Of a stretch of DNA of 64,000 nucleotides, positions 44,227 through 51,420 are shown in pieces. Under the pieces are notes generated by a model. It ran no database searches, had not been told where the DNA came from, and saw only the letters and a program-made list of their open reading frames with translations. Made by a program: the position numbers and the translations under genes. Source of the DNA: Novosphingobium sp. (GTDB lineage Bacteria > Pseudomonadota > Alphaproteobacteria > Sphingomonadales > Sphingomonadaceae); the NCBI GenBank assembly GCA_017744735.1, contig JAGIAR010000010.1, forward strand, positions 1-64,000. The letters run 5' to 3'. Position 1 is the first letter of the stretch; the number at the start of each line of letters is the position of its first letter.

Positions 44227-44460
44227 ATGGCGATGGCGGCAAAGGACATCGAGGCGATGATCAAATCCGCCCTACCCGATGCCGTGGTCGAAATCACCGA
44301 TCTTGCGGGCGACGGCGATCATTACGCCGCGCGCGTCACCTCCGCCGCCTTCGCGGGCAAGAACCGCATCCAGCAGCACAAGCTGGTCTACGCCGCGCTC
44401 GGCGGCGAGATGGGCGGCGCGCTCCATGCCTTGCAACTGACCACTGCAGTCCCCAACTGA
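44227..44460 (+). CDS. bolA: BolA family protein
   Basis: A 77-residue BolA-like protein. Such proteins form [2Fe-2S]-bridged heterodimers with monothiol glutaredoxins and act in cluster transfer. The conserved block [20 protein letters not shown] carries the histidine ligand region, and [20 protein letters not shown] is the typical end. It lies directly before the glutaredoxin gene (38 nt), the usual functional partner. Confidence 0.9.
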   Translation: MAMAAKDIEAMIKSALPDAVVEITDLAGDGDHYAARVTSAAFAGKNRIQQHKLVYAALGGEMGGALHALQLTTAVPN

Positions 44461-44498
44461 CGGTGCAAGACGCAATCCAATTTTCCGGGACCAGTGCC

Positions 44499-44828
44499 AT
44501 GTCCGATACCAATGCCCGCCTTACCGAGATCGTGAATGCCAACGATGTGGTGCTGTTCATGAAGGGCACGCCGCTCTTCCCGCAATGCGGCTTCTCGAGC
44601 CGCGCGGTCGCGATCCTCGAACGGCTGGGCGTGGCCTATGGCAGCGTCGATGTGCTGCAGGACATGGAGATCCGCCAGGGCATCAAGGCGTTCTCCGATT
44701 GGCCGACGATTCCGCAGCTGTATGTGAAGGGCGAATTCGTCGGCGGCAGCGACATCATGATGGAGATGTTCGAGGCCGGCGAACTTCAGGAACTGATGGA
44801 CGACGCCGCAGTCGCCAAGGCGAGCTGA
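44499..44828 (+). CDS. grxD: Monothiol glutaredoxin, Grx4 family
   Basis: The 109-residue protein carries the monothiol active site CGFS (Cys30), the KGTP turn before it, and the GSH-binding [19 protein letters not shown]. It holds a [2Fe-2S] cluster between two monomers or with BolA. The ATG at 44499 gives the normal start; the frame upstream to 44463 adds twelve unrelated residues. The gene is followed by a 508-nt non-coding stretch. Confidence 0.94.
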   Translation: MSDTNARLTEIVNANDVVLFMKGTPLFPQCGFSSRAVAILERLGVAYGSVDVLQDMEIRQGIKAFSDWPTIPQLYVKGEFVGGSDIMMEMFEAGELQELMDDAAVAKAS

Positions 44829-44852
44829 GCTCTCCCACTCCCGCCACACTCC

Positions 44853-45030
44853 CGAAATCGTGATCCGGGACTCGATTGGCTTTGCCGCCTTCGGGTCGGG
44901 ATTCATTCCTCGGCTTGCCCGGAGCGAGGAAGCAAAAACCCACCGGGCCGCGATTTCGCGTTCGGTTCGCGCATCTGCGCTTCGGGCACGATGAATCCCG
45001 AACCGAGTTCAGGATGACGCCCTTTGCTTT
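44853..45030. repeat. Dispersed palindromic element
   Basis: The outer arms GGGTCGGGATTCAT (44893-44906) and ATGAATCCCGAACC (44991-45004) are inverted with 13 of 14 matches. Inside, TTCCTCG (44906-44912) pairs with CGAGGAA (44925-44931). The ends resemble the TCCTGAACTCGG-type repeats common between sphingomonad genes. It is probably a dispersed non-coding repeat; no copy elsewhere in the window was found by eye. Confidence 0.6.
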
Positions 45031-45044
45031 TCGGGAATATCGAA

Positions 45045-45099
45045 AGAGGCGGGACCGGGAGACCAGTTTATGGGGGACAGGGGATCCGGTCCCGCCTCT
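45045..45099. repeat. 14-bp perfect inverted repeat
   Basis: AGAGGCGGGACCGG (45045-45058) and CCGGTCCCGCCTCT (45086-45099) form a 14-bp perfect stem around a 27-nt loop that contains GGGGGACAGGGGAT. The two convergent genes on either side make a terminator or RNA-stability role possible, but no T-tract is seen. Confidence 0.75.
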
Positions 45100-45260
45100 G
45101 TTCGAAGACGTGGAGTACCAAGGAGACAGGTACGTCCCTTATATAGCAACCACCATGCCAGTTTGCGGCGGAGGCGGTTTTCCGGTCCGGACGATGGTTG
45201 CCGCGGCGTTTACCTTGTTGGCCGGTGTAAAGCGGCCCGACAGATTTCGACGAAACGCAG

Positions 45261-45286
45261 GAAAAGGGCGTCAGAATCCTGACGCC
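45261..45286 (-). terminator. Rho-independent terminator of the PEP-CTERM gene
   Basis: GGCGTCAG-aatc-CTGACGCC forms an 8-bp stem; on the minus strand it is followed by CTTTTCC. It lies 50 nt after the gene's stop. Confidence 0.7.
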
Positions 45287-45336
45287 GCGTTGGAGGCCGA
45301 GCCGTTCCGCCCGGCCCCCGCGCGACACCGAAGGGC

Positions 45337-46401
45337 TTACGCGGCCTTGGGCCGGCGCCGCCTCCAGTAAACCAGTCCGGCGATCCCGGCGCCGAACAGC
45401 AGCAGCATGCCGGGCTCGGGTACGTCTGTGCCGCCCGAAGAGGAACCGCCCGAAGTGCTGCTGCTGGCCGAGGGCGGCGGGGTGTAGTAGCTGCCGCCAT
45501 AGGTGCCGACGTGCATCTCGCCGTCCTGCACCAGGCTGCCGAACACCGCCGAACCCTGGATGTAGTTGTAGGTATGCGCAGCCGCATTGGGCGCGAGGAT
45601 CGAACCGCCGAAGGCCGTGGTCAGCGTCAGGTCGGTCGCATCCGGAAAGTTCCAGATCACGTTCTGGCCGAGGTTGTTGGTTCCGCCGAGGAAATTGTCG
45701 TTCAGCGTGATGCTGGTGCCGCTGACGTTGACGATCGCGGTATCGGCGCCGTTGAGGTTGAACTGGATCTCACCGATCTTGTCGAGATCGGCAGCGCTGA
45801 TGTTGAACACCGCGACCCCGTTCGCGTCGGGCTGCGCGGTGAAGGTGCCGGTGTTGCCGTTGATCGTGAGGTTGCTGTTCGAAGTCAGCGTGCTCAGGTC
45901 GTGCGAAAGGTCCTTGGTGCTCGAAGCGATCAGGCTCGACTGCTGCTCGAGGTTCTGGGTGAACGCCGGGTCAGACGAGGAGAGCCCCGAATTGACCGTG
46001 TTCTGGTTGACGTTGGTGTTGCTGATCGTCCCGCCGACCTCCACCGTCTGCGCCGCGCCGTTGAGGTTGAACCCGCTGTTGACGTTGCCGCCGACCACCG
46101 CGCCCGCGCCGTTGTTGAGGTTCTTGGTCCCGCCATTGACGTCGCCGACCACCGTCAGCCCCGGCTCGCCGTTGCTGGAGACCGGGATCGAGGCGATGTT
46201 GTAGTTCGACGAATTGCCGTTGAGGTCGCCCCCGACGAAGGTGCGCCCCTCCACCTCGGAAGACGAGTTGAGATCGCCGAGGACGACGAGGTTCCATTCG
46301 CGCAGGATGTCGGTGCCCGAAATGTCGGTCGAGCCGAAAGCGGGAGCGGAAATCGCCGCGATCAGCGCGGCCGTGAGCAGGGAGCGGGACTTGAAACGCA
46401 T
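45337..46401 (-). CDS. Choice-of-anchor A domain protein with PEP-CTERM sorting signal
   Basis: A 354-residue secreted protein. The N-terminus is a signal peptide (LLTAALIAAISAPAFGS). The body is a choice-of-anchor A domain: WNLVVLGDLNSSSEVEGR, FVGGDLNG, repeated Gly/Asn-rich turns, and ILAPNAAAHTYNYIQGSAVF. The C-terminus is a complete PEP-CTERM signal: VPEPGMLLLFGAGIAGLVYW then RRRRPKAA, recognised by exosortase EpsH/XrtA and linked to exopolysaccharide or biofilm. Ser/Gly-rich sequence (SASSSTSGGSSSGG) joins body and signal. No exosortase gene is in the window. Confidence 0.93.
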   Translation of the reverse strand: MRFKSRSLLTAALIAAISAPAFGSTDISGTDILREWNLVVLGDLNSSSEVEGRTFVGGDLNGNSSNYNIASIPVSSNGEPGLTVVGDVNGGTKNLNNGAGAVVGGNVNSGFNLNGAAQTVEVGGTISNTNVNQNTVNSGLSSSDPAFTQNLEQQSSLIASSTKDLSHDLSTLTSNSNLTINGNTGTFTAQPDANGVAVFNISAADLDKIGEIQFNLNGADTAIVNVSGTSITLNDNFLGGTNNLGQNVIWNFPDATDLTLTTAFGGSILAPNAAAHTYNYIQGSAVFGSLVQDGEMHVGTYGGSYYTPPPSASSSTSGGSSSGGTDVPEPGMLLLFGAGIAGLVYWRRRRPKAA

Positions 46402-46609
46402 CGTGACGAAACTCTGCCATTCGAGGGAACGGGCGGCCCGTTAACCGATAATCGTAAGGATTAGTCGGCCGATTGCACCGCGTTCCAATTCGACACAGAG
46501 ACATGGGGAAAAAGTTAACGGAGCGCCGGGCAATAGGTGCGCAGACAACGATTGAACTTCCGTGGGCGGCTTGGCACAAGGCGCCAGCGCAAGACACGGG
46601 AGAAGATCG

Positions 46610-48397
46610 ATGCGGAATTCGGGCTGGCACATGATGGCCGGGGCGGCGCTGGCGGCACTCTGCACCAGCGGAGCGCTGGCGCAGGAGGGCGGCATCGGAC
46701 TGAAGGCGGCAGCGCAGCCGCTCGAATTGCACAAGCCCGCGCCGGTCGATCCCGCCGCGCTCGCCAACCCGCCGGCCGACGACTGGCTGAGCTTCCGCCG
46801 CACGGTGAACGGCTGGGGCTACAGCCCGCTGACCCAGATCGACCCGCAGAACGTCAAGGGCCTCAAGCTCGCCTGGTCGCGCCCGCTGGCCGAGGGATCC
46901 TACGAGGGCACGCCGCTGGTCCACGACGGGGTGATGTACATCATCGAGCCGGGCGACGTGGTCGAGGCGGTCGATGCCGCAACCGGCGATTTCATCTGGA
47001 AATACCAGCGGCAATATCCCGAAGGCTTCCGCGGCGGCCCCGGCAGCAGCAAGCGCAACTCCGCACTGTTCGAGAACCTGCTGATCGCGAGCAGCCCCGA
47101 CGGCTTCGTCTACGCGCTCGACATCGCGACCGGCAAGCAAGTGTGGGAAACCAAGGTCACCGACTGGAAGACCCAGGCCGCATCGACCAGCGGCGGGCCG
47201 ATCATCGCCGGCGACAAGGTGATCTCGGGCCGCAACTGCGCGGCCGAGGCCGGACCGGACGCCTGCGTGATCGTGGCCAACGACGCGCGCACCGGCAAGG
47301 AGCTGTGGCGCGTGCACACGATCGTCAAGCCGGGCGAGCCGGGCGACGACAGCTGGGGCGGCGTGCCGTGGAGCAAGCGCACCCAGGTCGGCACCTGGAT
47401 GCCGCCGACCTACGACCCCGAGCTCAATCTGATCTATTACGGCACCTCGGTCACCGCGCCGACGCCCAAGTACCTGCTCGGCGGCAACGACAAGCAGCAC
47501 CTCTATTCGACCTCGACCCTCGCGATCGACGCCAACACCGGCAAGATCGTGTGGCACTACCAGCACCTGATCGACCACTGGGATTTCGACCACACCTTCG
47601 AGCGCCTGCTGGTGGATACCGAAGTCGCGCCCGATCCGGCCTCGGTCCGGTGGATCAACCCGAAGATCGTGCCCGGCGAGAAGCGCAAGGTGCTGACCGG
47701 GATCCCGGGCAAGACCGGGATCGTCTACACGCTCGACCGCCAGACCGGCGAATTCCTGTGGGCGACGCCGACCGTGCGCCAGACCGTGGTCCAGTCGATC
47801 GACGGCGCGACGGGGAACGTCACCGACAACCCGGCCGCGGTGTTCACCGGCCCTGGCCAGACGCTGGAGATCTGCCCCAGCTTCGCCGGCGGCAAGAACT
47901 GGATGGAAGGCACCTACAGCCCGCGCACCGGGCTGATGTACATGCCGCTGCAGAACATCTGCGAGACCGTCGCCACCCCCAAGAGCGGCGGCGGCGCGCT
48001 CGGCATGGGCATCACCAATGTCGCGCACCTGCCCGAAGGCGAAACCAACGTCGGCACGATCCGCGCGATCTCGGTCGCGACCGGCAAGACCGCCTGGCAG
48101 CTCGACCAGCGCGCGGGGATGATGTCGCTGCTCTCGACCGGCGGCGGCGTGGTCTTCGCCGGCGACGCGGTCGGCCGGTTCAAAGCGCTCGACGACACGA
48201 CCGGGCAGAAGCTGTGGGAGGTGAACCTCGCCAGCCCGGTCGGCGGTTATCCGATCAGCTACGCCGCAGACGGCAAGCAGTATGTCGCTGTCGGGACAGG
48301 GCTTTCGCCCGAGGCCTTTTCGCTCGCCGGGCTGACGCCGGAGTACAAGGTGGCGATGGCGAATGTGCTCTACGTGTTCACTTTGCCGGAGAAGTAG
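46610..48397 (+). CDS. PQQ-dependent alcohol dehydrogenase-type quinoprotein (periplasmic)
   Basis: A 595-residue protein with a signal peptide (MMAGAALAALCTSGALA) and an eight-bladed quinoprotein propeller with repeated tryptophan motifs such as AATGDFIWKYQRQ, IATGKQVWETK and NTGKIVWHYQH. It lacks a C-terminal cytochrome c domain, so it should pass electrons to a separate cytochrome. The active-site segment is HWDFDH: catalytic Asp plus a second Asp two residues later, as in lanthanide-dependent XoxF/PedH-type enzymes. The adjacent Cys-Cys ring of methanol dehydrogenase is absent; two cysteines are separated (NCAAEAGPDAC). The substrate is unknown. Confidence 0.85.
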   Translation: MRNSGWHMMAGAALAALCTSGALAQEGGIGLKAAAQPLELHKPAPVDPAALANPPADDWLSFRRTVNGWGYSPLTQIDPQNVKGLKLAWSRPLAEGSYEGTPLVHDGVMYIIEPGDVVEAVDAATGDFIWKYQRQYPEGFRGGPGSSKRNSALFENLLIASSPDGFVYALDIATGKQVWETKVTDWKTQAASTSGGPIIAGDKVISGRNCAAEAGPDACVIVANDARTGKELWRVHTIVKPGEPGDDSWGGVPWSKRTQVGTWMPPTYDPELNLIYYGTSVTAPTPKYLLGGNDKQHLYSTSTLAIDANTGKIVWHYQHLIDHWDFDHTFERLLVDTEVAPDPASVRWINPKIVPGEKRKVLTGIPGKTGIVYTLDRQTGEFLWATPTVRQTVVQSIDGATGNVTDNPAAVFTGPGQTLEICPSFAGGKNWMEGTYSPRTGLMYMPLQNICETVATPKSGGGALGMGITNVAHLPEGETNVGTIRAISVATGKTAWQLDQRAGMMSLLSTGGGVVFAGDAVGRFKALDDTTGQKLWEVNLASPVGGYPISYAADGKQYVAVGTGLSPEAFSLAGLTPEYKVAMANVLYVFTLPEK

Positions 48398-48413
48398 GAC
48401 TGCAACGAGAGTC

Positions 48414-49046
48414 TCACGATCTGCGGACCTGCGCGAGGTAGGCGCAGAACATTTCGCCCATCGCATCTGCGTAGCGCACGATCTCGCCCTCGGTCGGGCG
48501 CCTCTCGGAAAAGGTCTTGCCGACCTCGCTCATCGTGGTCTTGATCATGTCGCCGACGAGCGAGCGCGTTTCGGAAGAGGCGTCGGGGAGCACCTCTTCC
48601 AGGAAGGCGAGGACAATGCCGGCGCCGGACGCTTTGGCGACCTTCGCTTCCGGTGCGTCCCGATAGAAGGGAGCCGCATCGTCGAGCGCTATCCGCACAG
48701 CCGCCTCTTCGCACTCCGAACGAATGAAAGCATGCACCAGCTTTCGAAGCCGATCGAGCGGGGGCAGCGAGCGATCCTCGAGGATCACACGTAGCAAGCC
48801 GCTGGTTTCACGCCATTCGTCGCTCTGTAACCGGAACAAGATCGCGGCCTTGTTCGGAAAGTACTGATAGAGCGAGCCTACGCTCACGCCCGCGGCATCC
48901 GCAACGCGGGCCATGGTGAAACGCTGGGCGCCCTCTTTCGCCAAAACCTGACTAGCAGCTTGCAGCACCGCCTCGACCAACGCGGCAGAGCGCGCTTGCT
49001 TGGGATCTTTTCGCGAGGAAATTCGGGGGTTTGCGGGAGCGTTCAT
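48414..49046 (-). CDS. TetR family transcriptional regulator
   Basis: A 210-residue TetR regulator: the HTH domain has RFTMARVADAAGVSVGSLYQ and then YFPNKAAILFRL (the canonical recognition helix region). The ligand domain is helical and variable. It is divergent from an O-methyltransferase gene, with an AT-rich spacer between them, so it probably represses that gene and itself. An ATG at 49100 would add 18 residues; neither start has a good ribosome site. Confidence 0.88.
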   Translation of the reverse strand: MNAPANPRISSRKDPKQARSAALVEAVLQAASQVLAKEGAQRFTMARVADAAGVSVGSLYQYFPNKAAILFRLQSDEWRETSGLLRVILEDRSLPPLDRLRKLVHAFIRSECEEAAVRIALDDAAPFYRDAPEAKVAKASGAGIVLAFLEEVLPDASSETRSLVGDMIKTTMSEVGKTFSERRPTEGEIVRYADAMGEMFCAYLAQVRRS

Positions 49047-49138
49047 GGAGAGGTAGCCGAATGCGAATTGGAAATGCGACGGATCAATCGTATTTTTCAT
49101 TACGGCAACAAAGCATCATTTCCAATGGAGTTTGCTCA
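49047..49138. promoter_or_regulatory. Divergent promoter/operator between TetR and methyltransferase genes
   Basis: The 92-nt spacer has much lower G+C than its surroundings and contains CGTA-ttttTCAT-TACG (49089-49104), an inverted repeat of the size of a TetR operator. It is the only candidate operator seen. Confidence 0.45.
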
Positions 49139-49819
49139 ATGAACACTCTTACTTCCATGCCACTGGCGCCCTTGCTCGACCGCCTTTTCGCTGAGGCCGA
49201 GGCCGCCGGCTTCTCGACTATGCCCCCTGCCGCCGCGGCTTACTGGAACGGCCTGTCCGACGAGGAAAAGGCGCAGACGATGCGCAGCAAAACCGGCTAC
49301 CGGGAGTTTTACGCCCAGATGAAAGACCTGCCGCTGCCTGTTTCCCGCGAAACCGGGGTGATGCTCCACATGCTGGCACGCAGCAATCGAGCGACCTCAA
49401 TCGTTGAGTTCGGCACTTCTTTCGGCCTGTCGACGCTCTATCTGGCGGCGGCGCTGCGCGACAACGGAGGCGGGCGGCTGATCACCAGCGAATTCGAGCC
49501 TGCCAAGGTCGCGCGCGCCAGGGCGAACCTGGAAGCCGCCGGGCTTGCCGACCTCGTCGAATTCCGCGAGGGCGATGCACTCGAAACGCTGGCCCGCGAC
49601 TTGCCCGAGGCGATAGACCTCGTGTTGCTCGACGGCGCCAAAGGCCTTTATTCTGACATTCTCGACCGCCTGGAACCCCGGCTGCGGCCGGGTTCGCTGA
49701 TTGTCGCCGACAACGCCGATTATTGCCCGGAATATCTCGGCCGCGTGCGCGATCCCGCCCAAGGCTATCTCTCGGTTCCCTTCGCGGACGATGTCGAGCT
49801 TTCGATGAAGCTCGGCTAA
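49139..49819 (+). CDS. SAM-dependent O-methyltransferase family protein
   Basis: A 226-residue class I methyltransferase of the COMT-like O-methyltransferase 3 group. Motif I is IVEFGTSFGLSTLYL, motif II LITSEFEPAKV, and the metal/catechol motif IDLVLLDGAKGLYSDIL follows. LIVADNADYC carries the usual DN pair. The substrate may be a small catechol-like molecule or a protein site; context gives only the TetR regulator next door. The ATG at 49139 has TGGAG ahead; the longer frame upstream overlaps the divergent regulator. Confidence 0.86.
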   Translation: MNTLTSMPLAPLLDRLFAEAEAAGFSTMPPAAAAYWNGLSDEEKAQTMRSKTGYREFYAQMKDLPLPVSRETGVMLHMLARSNRATSIVEFGTSFGLSTLYLAAALRDNGGGRLITSEFEPAKVARARANLEAAGLADLVEFREGDALETLARDLPEAIDLVLLDGAKGLYSDILDRLEPRLRPGSLIVADNADYCPEYLGRVRDPAQGYLSVPFADDVELSMKLG

Positions 49820-49843
49820 TCTTTGCCACTCGCGAATGGCTGC

Positions 49844-49920
49844 TGGCGCGCCCGGCAGGACTCGAACCTGCAACTCCAAGCTTAGAAGGCTCGTGCTCTA
49901 TCCAGTTGAACTACGGGCGC
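49844..49920 (-). tRNA. tRNA-Arg (anticodon TCT)
   Basis: Cloverleaf on the minus strand: acceptor GCGCCCG pairs with CGGGCGC, the D-arm holds TAGTTCAACTGGATAGAGCA, the anticodon stem-loop has CCTTCTAAG with TCT, and the T-arm has GGTTCGAATCC. The CCA end is encoded (49846-49844). Length is 77 nt with CCA. It reads AGA codons, rare in this high-GC genome. Confidence 0.95.
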
Positions 49921-49999
49921 GCGCGCGCTTCCAATAGCCATCTTTGCGCCGGTCGCAAATCGGGTTACGTCCGCCCATCACCAGTTCAGGGGCCACCAC

Positions 50000-50782
50000 A
50001 TGAGCGATCATCCCAAACGCATGGAAGGCGTCGCCGGCGCAGTGCACCGGTTCCGCTATTTCGATTTCATCATGGCGGCCTTCGTCACGATCCTGCTGCT
50101 GTCCAACCTGATCGGCGCGGCGAAGCAGGCGCAGGTGACGCTGCCGGCGCTCGGCACGATCACCTTCGGCGCGGGAGTGCTGTTCTTCCCGGTGAGCTAC
50201 ATCATCGGCGACGTGATGACCGAGGTCTACGGCTATGCCCATGCAAGGCGGGTGATCTGGGCCGGGCTGTTCGCGCTGCTGTTCATGGTGGTGATGGCGG
50301 TGGTGGTGGTGAACATCCCCTCGGCGCCCGAATGGGCCATGGCCTCGGGCCAGTACGAAGTGCTGGGCAAGACCGTCACCGCACCGAACCAGGCGGCTTA
50401 TATGTCGGTATTCGGGCAGACCCCGCGGATCGTGTTCGCGTCGCTGGTCGCGTTCTGGTGCGGCGAATTCGTGAACAGCTTCGTGCTGGCCAAGATGAAG
50501 ATATTCACCGACGGCAAGATGCTGTGGACCCGCACGATCGGCTCGACGATCTTCGGCGAAGCGACCGACAGCGCGCTGTTCTATCCGCTGGCCTTCCTCG
50601 GCGTTCCGGGCTGGACCACCAAGGCGGTGATCACGCTCGCGATCACCCAGTGGATCATCAAGACGCTGTGGGAAGTGGTGCTGACGCCGGTAACCTATCT
50701 GATCGTCGGCTTCCTCAAGCGGCGCGAGGGGGTCGAGGTATTCGACACGAACACCCATTTCTCCCCCTTCGCCAAAGCGTAA
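50000..50782 (+). CDS. yhhQ: Queuosine precursor transporter (YhhQ/VUT family)
   Basis: A 260-residue membrane protein with about six helices of the YhhQ (DUF165/VUT) family. The signatures are LLSNLIGAAKQ, FPVSYIIGDVMTEVYGY and FWCGEFVNSFVLAKMKI. Such proteins import preQ0, preQ1 or queuine for tRNA modification. No que gene is in the window, and no riboswitch was recognised in the 79 nt upstream. It is convergent with the PspC-like gene, whose terminator lies between. Confidence 0.9.
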   Translation: MSDHPKRMEGVAGAVHRFRYFDFIMAAFVTILLLSNLIGAAKQAQVTLPALGTITFGAGVLFFPVSYIIGDVMTEVYGYAHARRVIWAGLFALLFMVVMAVVVVNIPSAPEWAMASGQYEVLGKTVTAPNQAAYMSVFGQTPRIVFASLVAFWCGEFVNSFVLAKMKIFTDGKMLWTRTIGSTIFGEATDSALFYPLAFLGVPGWTTKAVITLAITQWIIKTLWEVVLTPVTYLIVGFLKRREGVEVFDTNTHFSPFAKA

Positions 50783-50825
50783 TTATCCGAACTACCGCTT
50801 CGCTACTTGAGTTCGAGGTCAGGAT

Positions 50826-50854
50826 AAAAACGGGGGAGCCCGTGAGCTCCCCCG
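50826..50854 (-). terminator. Rho-independent terminator of the PspC-like gene
   Basis: CGGGGGAGC-ccgtga-GCTCCCCCG is a perfect 9-bp stem, followed on the minus strand by TTTTTATCC. It directly follows the stop codon of the PspC-like gene. Confidence 0.9.
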
Positions 50855-50855
50855 C

Positions 50856-51065
50856 TTAGTCCGCGATCACGCCGATCGCGAGGTAGGCGATCACCGGGGT
50901 GCCGAAGCCCGCCAGCGCCGCGACGACGAAGGCGACGCGGGGCCACAGCGGATCGATCCCGAGATAGTTGGCGATGCCGGAGCACACGCCCATCAGTTTG
51001 CCGTTTTCCCGGTCGAGCCGGAAGCGGGCCGGTGCGGCGGCGCGGTTGCGATCGAGCGCGCTCAT
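50856..51065 (-). CDS. PspC domain-containing small membrane protein (69 aa)
   Basis: From the ATG at 51065, overlapping the upstream gene stop as ATGA, the protein is essentially one PspC domain: RFRLDRENGKLMGVCSGIAN, LGIDPLWPRVAFVVAALAGF and a second helix TPVIAYLAIGVIAD. It lacks the C-terminal helix of full PspC (34404). Together with the 40-aa leader gene it forms a unit behind a sigma54 promoter with a PspF-like upstream site, so it is probably part of the phage-shock regulon. The longer frame upstream is spurious. Confidence 0.85.
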   Translation of the reverse strand: MSALDRNRAAAPARFRLDRENGKLMGVCSGIANYLGIDPLWPRVAFVVAALAGFGTPVIAYLAIGVIAD

Positions 51066-51184
51066 GCGACGAAGCCCGAAACGAACGCGCCCTGCGGGAC
51101 GAAGCTGGCGGCGATCACGAACATCGTAAGCGCGAAGGCCGAAACACCGGCGACGACGCGGTTGGCCGAAGAAACCTGAAACAT
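51062..51184 (-). CDS. Small membrane peptide heading the second PspF-type unit (40 aa)
   Basis: The ATG at 51184 has an AAGGGGA site and opens a 40-codon frame. The peptide (MFQVSSANRVVAGVSAFALT at its start) has one hydrophobic helix and ends SGFVA. It is the first gene downstream of a sigma54 promoter and overlaps the PspC-like gene by 4 nt. Size, position and the SS-N start before the helix recall the 51-aa peptide at the head of pspA. Confidence 0.7.
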   Translation of the reverse strand: MFQVSSANRVVAGVSAFALTMFVIAASFVPQGAFVSGFVA

Positions 51185-51240
51185 AAAATTCCCCTTCTTG
51201 AACATATGCGGCGGGACGATCCTGCCGATGCGAAAGATAT

Positions 51241-51256
51241 TGCAGGGGCCGTGCCA
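51241..51256 (-). promoter_or_regulatory. Second sigma54 promoter, upstream of the 40-aa peptide/PspC-like unit
   Basis: On the minus strand TGGCAC-ggccc-CTGCA, with GG and GC 10 nt apart as required. Only one base of the TTGC half differs from consensus. It lies 57 nt ahead of the ATG at 51184. Confidence 0.82.
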
Positions 51257-51339
51257 ATTTGATGGAAATGGCGGAAACGCGCCGGTTCAAGGTCGGGTCG
51301 CCGGAAAAATCACCCGCCCCGCCGCACTGGAAAACCGAT

Positions 51340-51350
51340 TGTTGGGAATT
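51340..51350 (-). promoter_or_regulatory. PspF-type upstream site for the second sigma54 unit
   Basis: AATTCCCAACA on the minus strand is identical over 11 bases to the motif at 32938-32948, in the same orientation relative to the promoter. It is 83 nt from the -24 box here and 72 nt there, about one helical turn apart. Confidence 0.65.
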
Positions 51351-51420
51351 TTCGCCAACTTTCAGTTCAGCGAGATTCCGCATGGCTTGCGCTGCCCCGC
51401 GCCGCTATCGCTTGTCCGGG

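Larger units (their letters stand above)
44829..45336. other. 508-nt intergenic region between convergent grxD and the PEP-CTERM gene
   Basis: No convincing gene is seen. The open frames here have poor codon use and cross repeated palindromes. The stretch contains a long palindromic element (44853-45030), a 14-bp inverted repeat (45045-45099) and the terminator of the PEP-CTERM gene (45261-45286). Confidence 0.6.

Noticed and set aside
44876-45370. A 164-residue open frame after grxD
   Set aside because: It crosses two palindromic repeats and the terminator of the opposite gene, with no ribosome site and repeat-derived residues.
46402-46480. A sigma54 site ahead of the PEP-CTERM gene
   Set aside because: TTGGAAC followed by TGCA was seen on the minus strand, but GG and GC are 8 nt apart rather than 10.
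46571-46586. TGGCACAAGGCGCC upstream of the PQQ dehydrogenase as a sigma54 promoter
   Set aside because: The -24 half is good but no TTGC or CTGC follows at the required spacing.
49844-49920. Integrated element at tRNA-Arg
   Set aside because: tRNA-Arg genes are common integration sites, but no integrase, direct repeat of the tRNA end or phage gene was found on either side.
49921-49999. preQ1 riboswitch ahead of the queuosine-precursor transporter
   Set aside because: No preQ1-type pseudoknot or A-rich tail could be recognised in these 79 nt.
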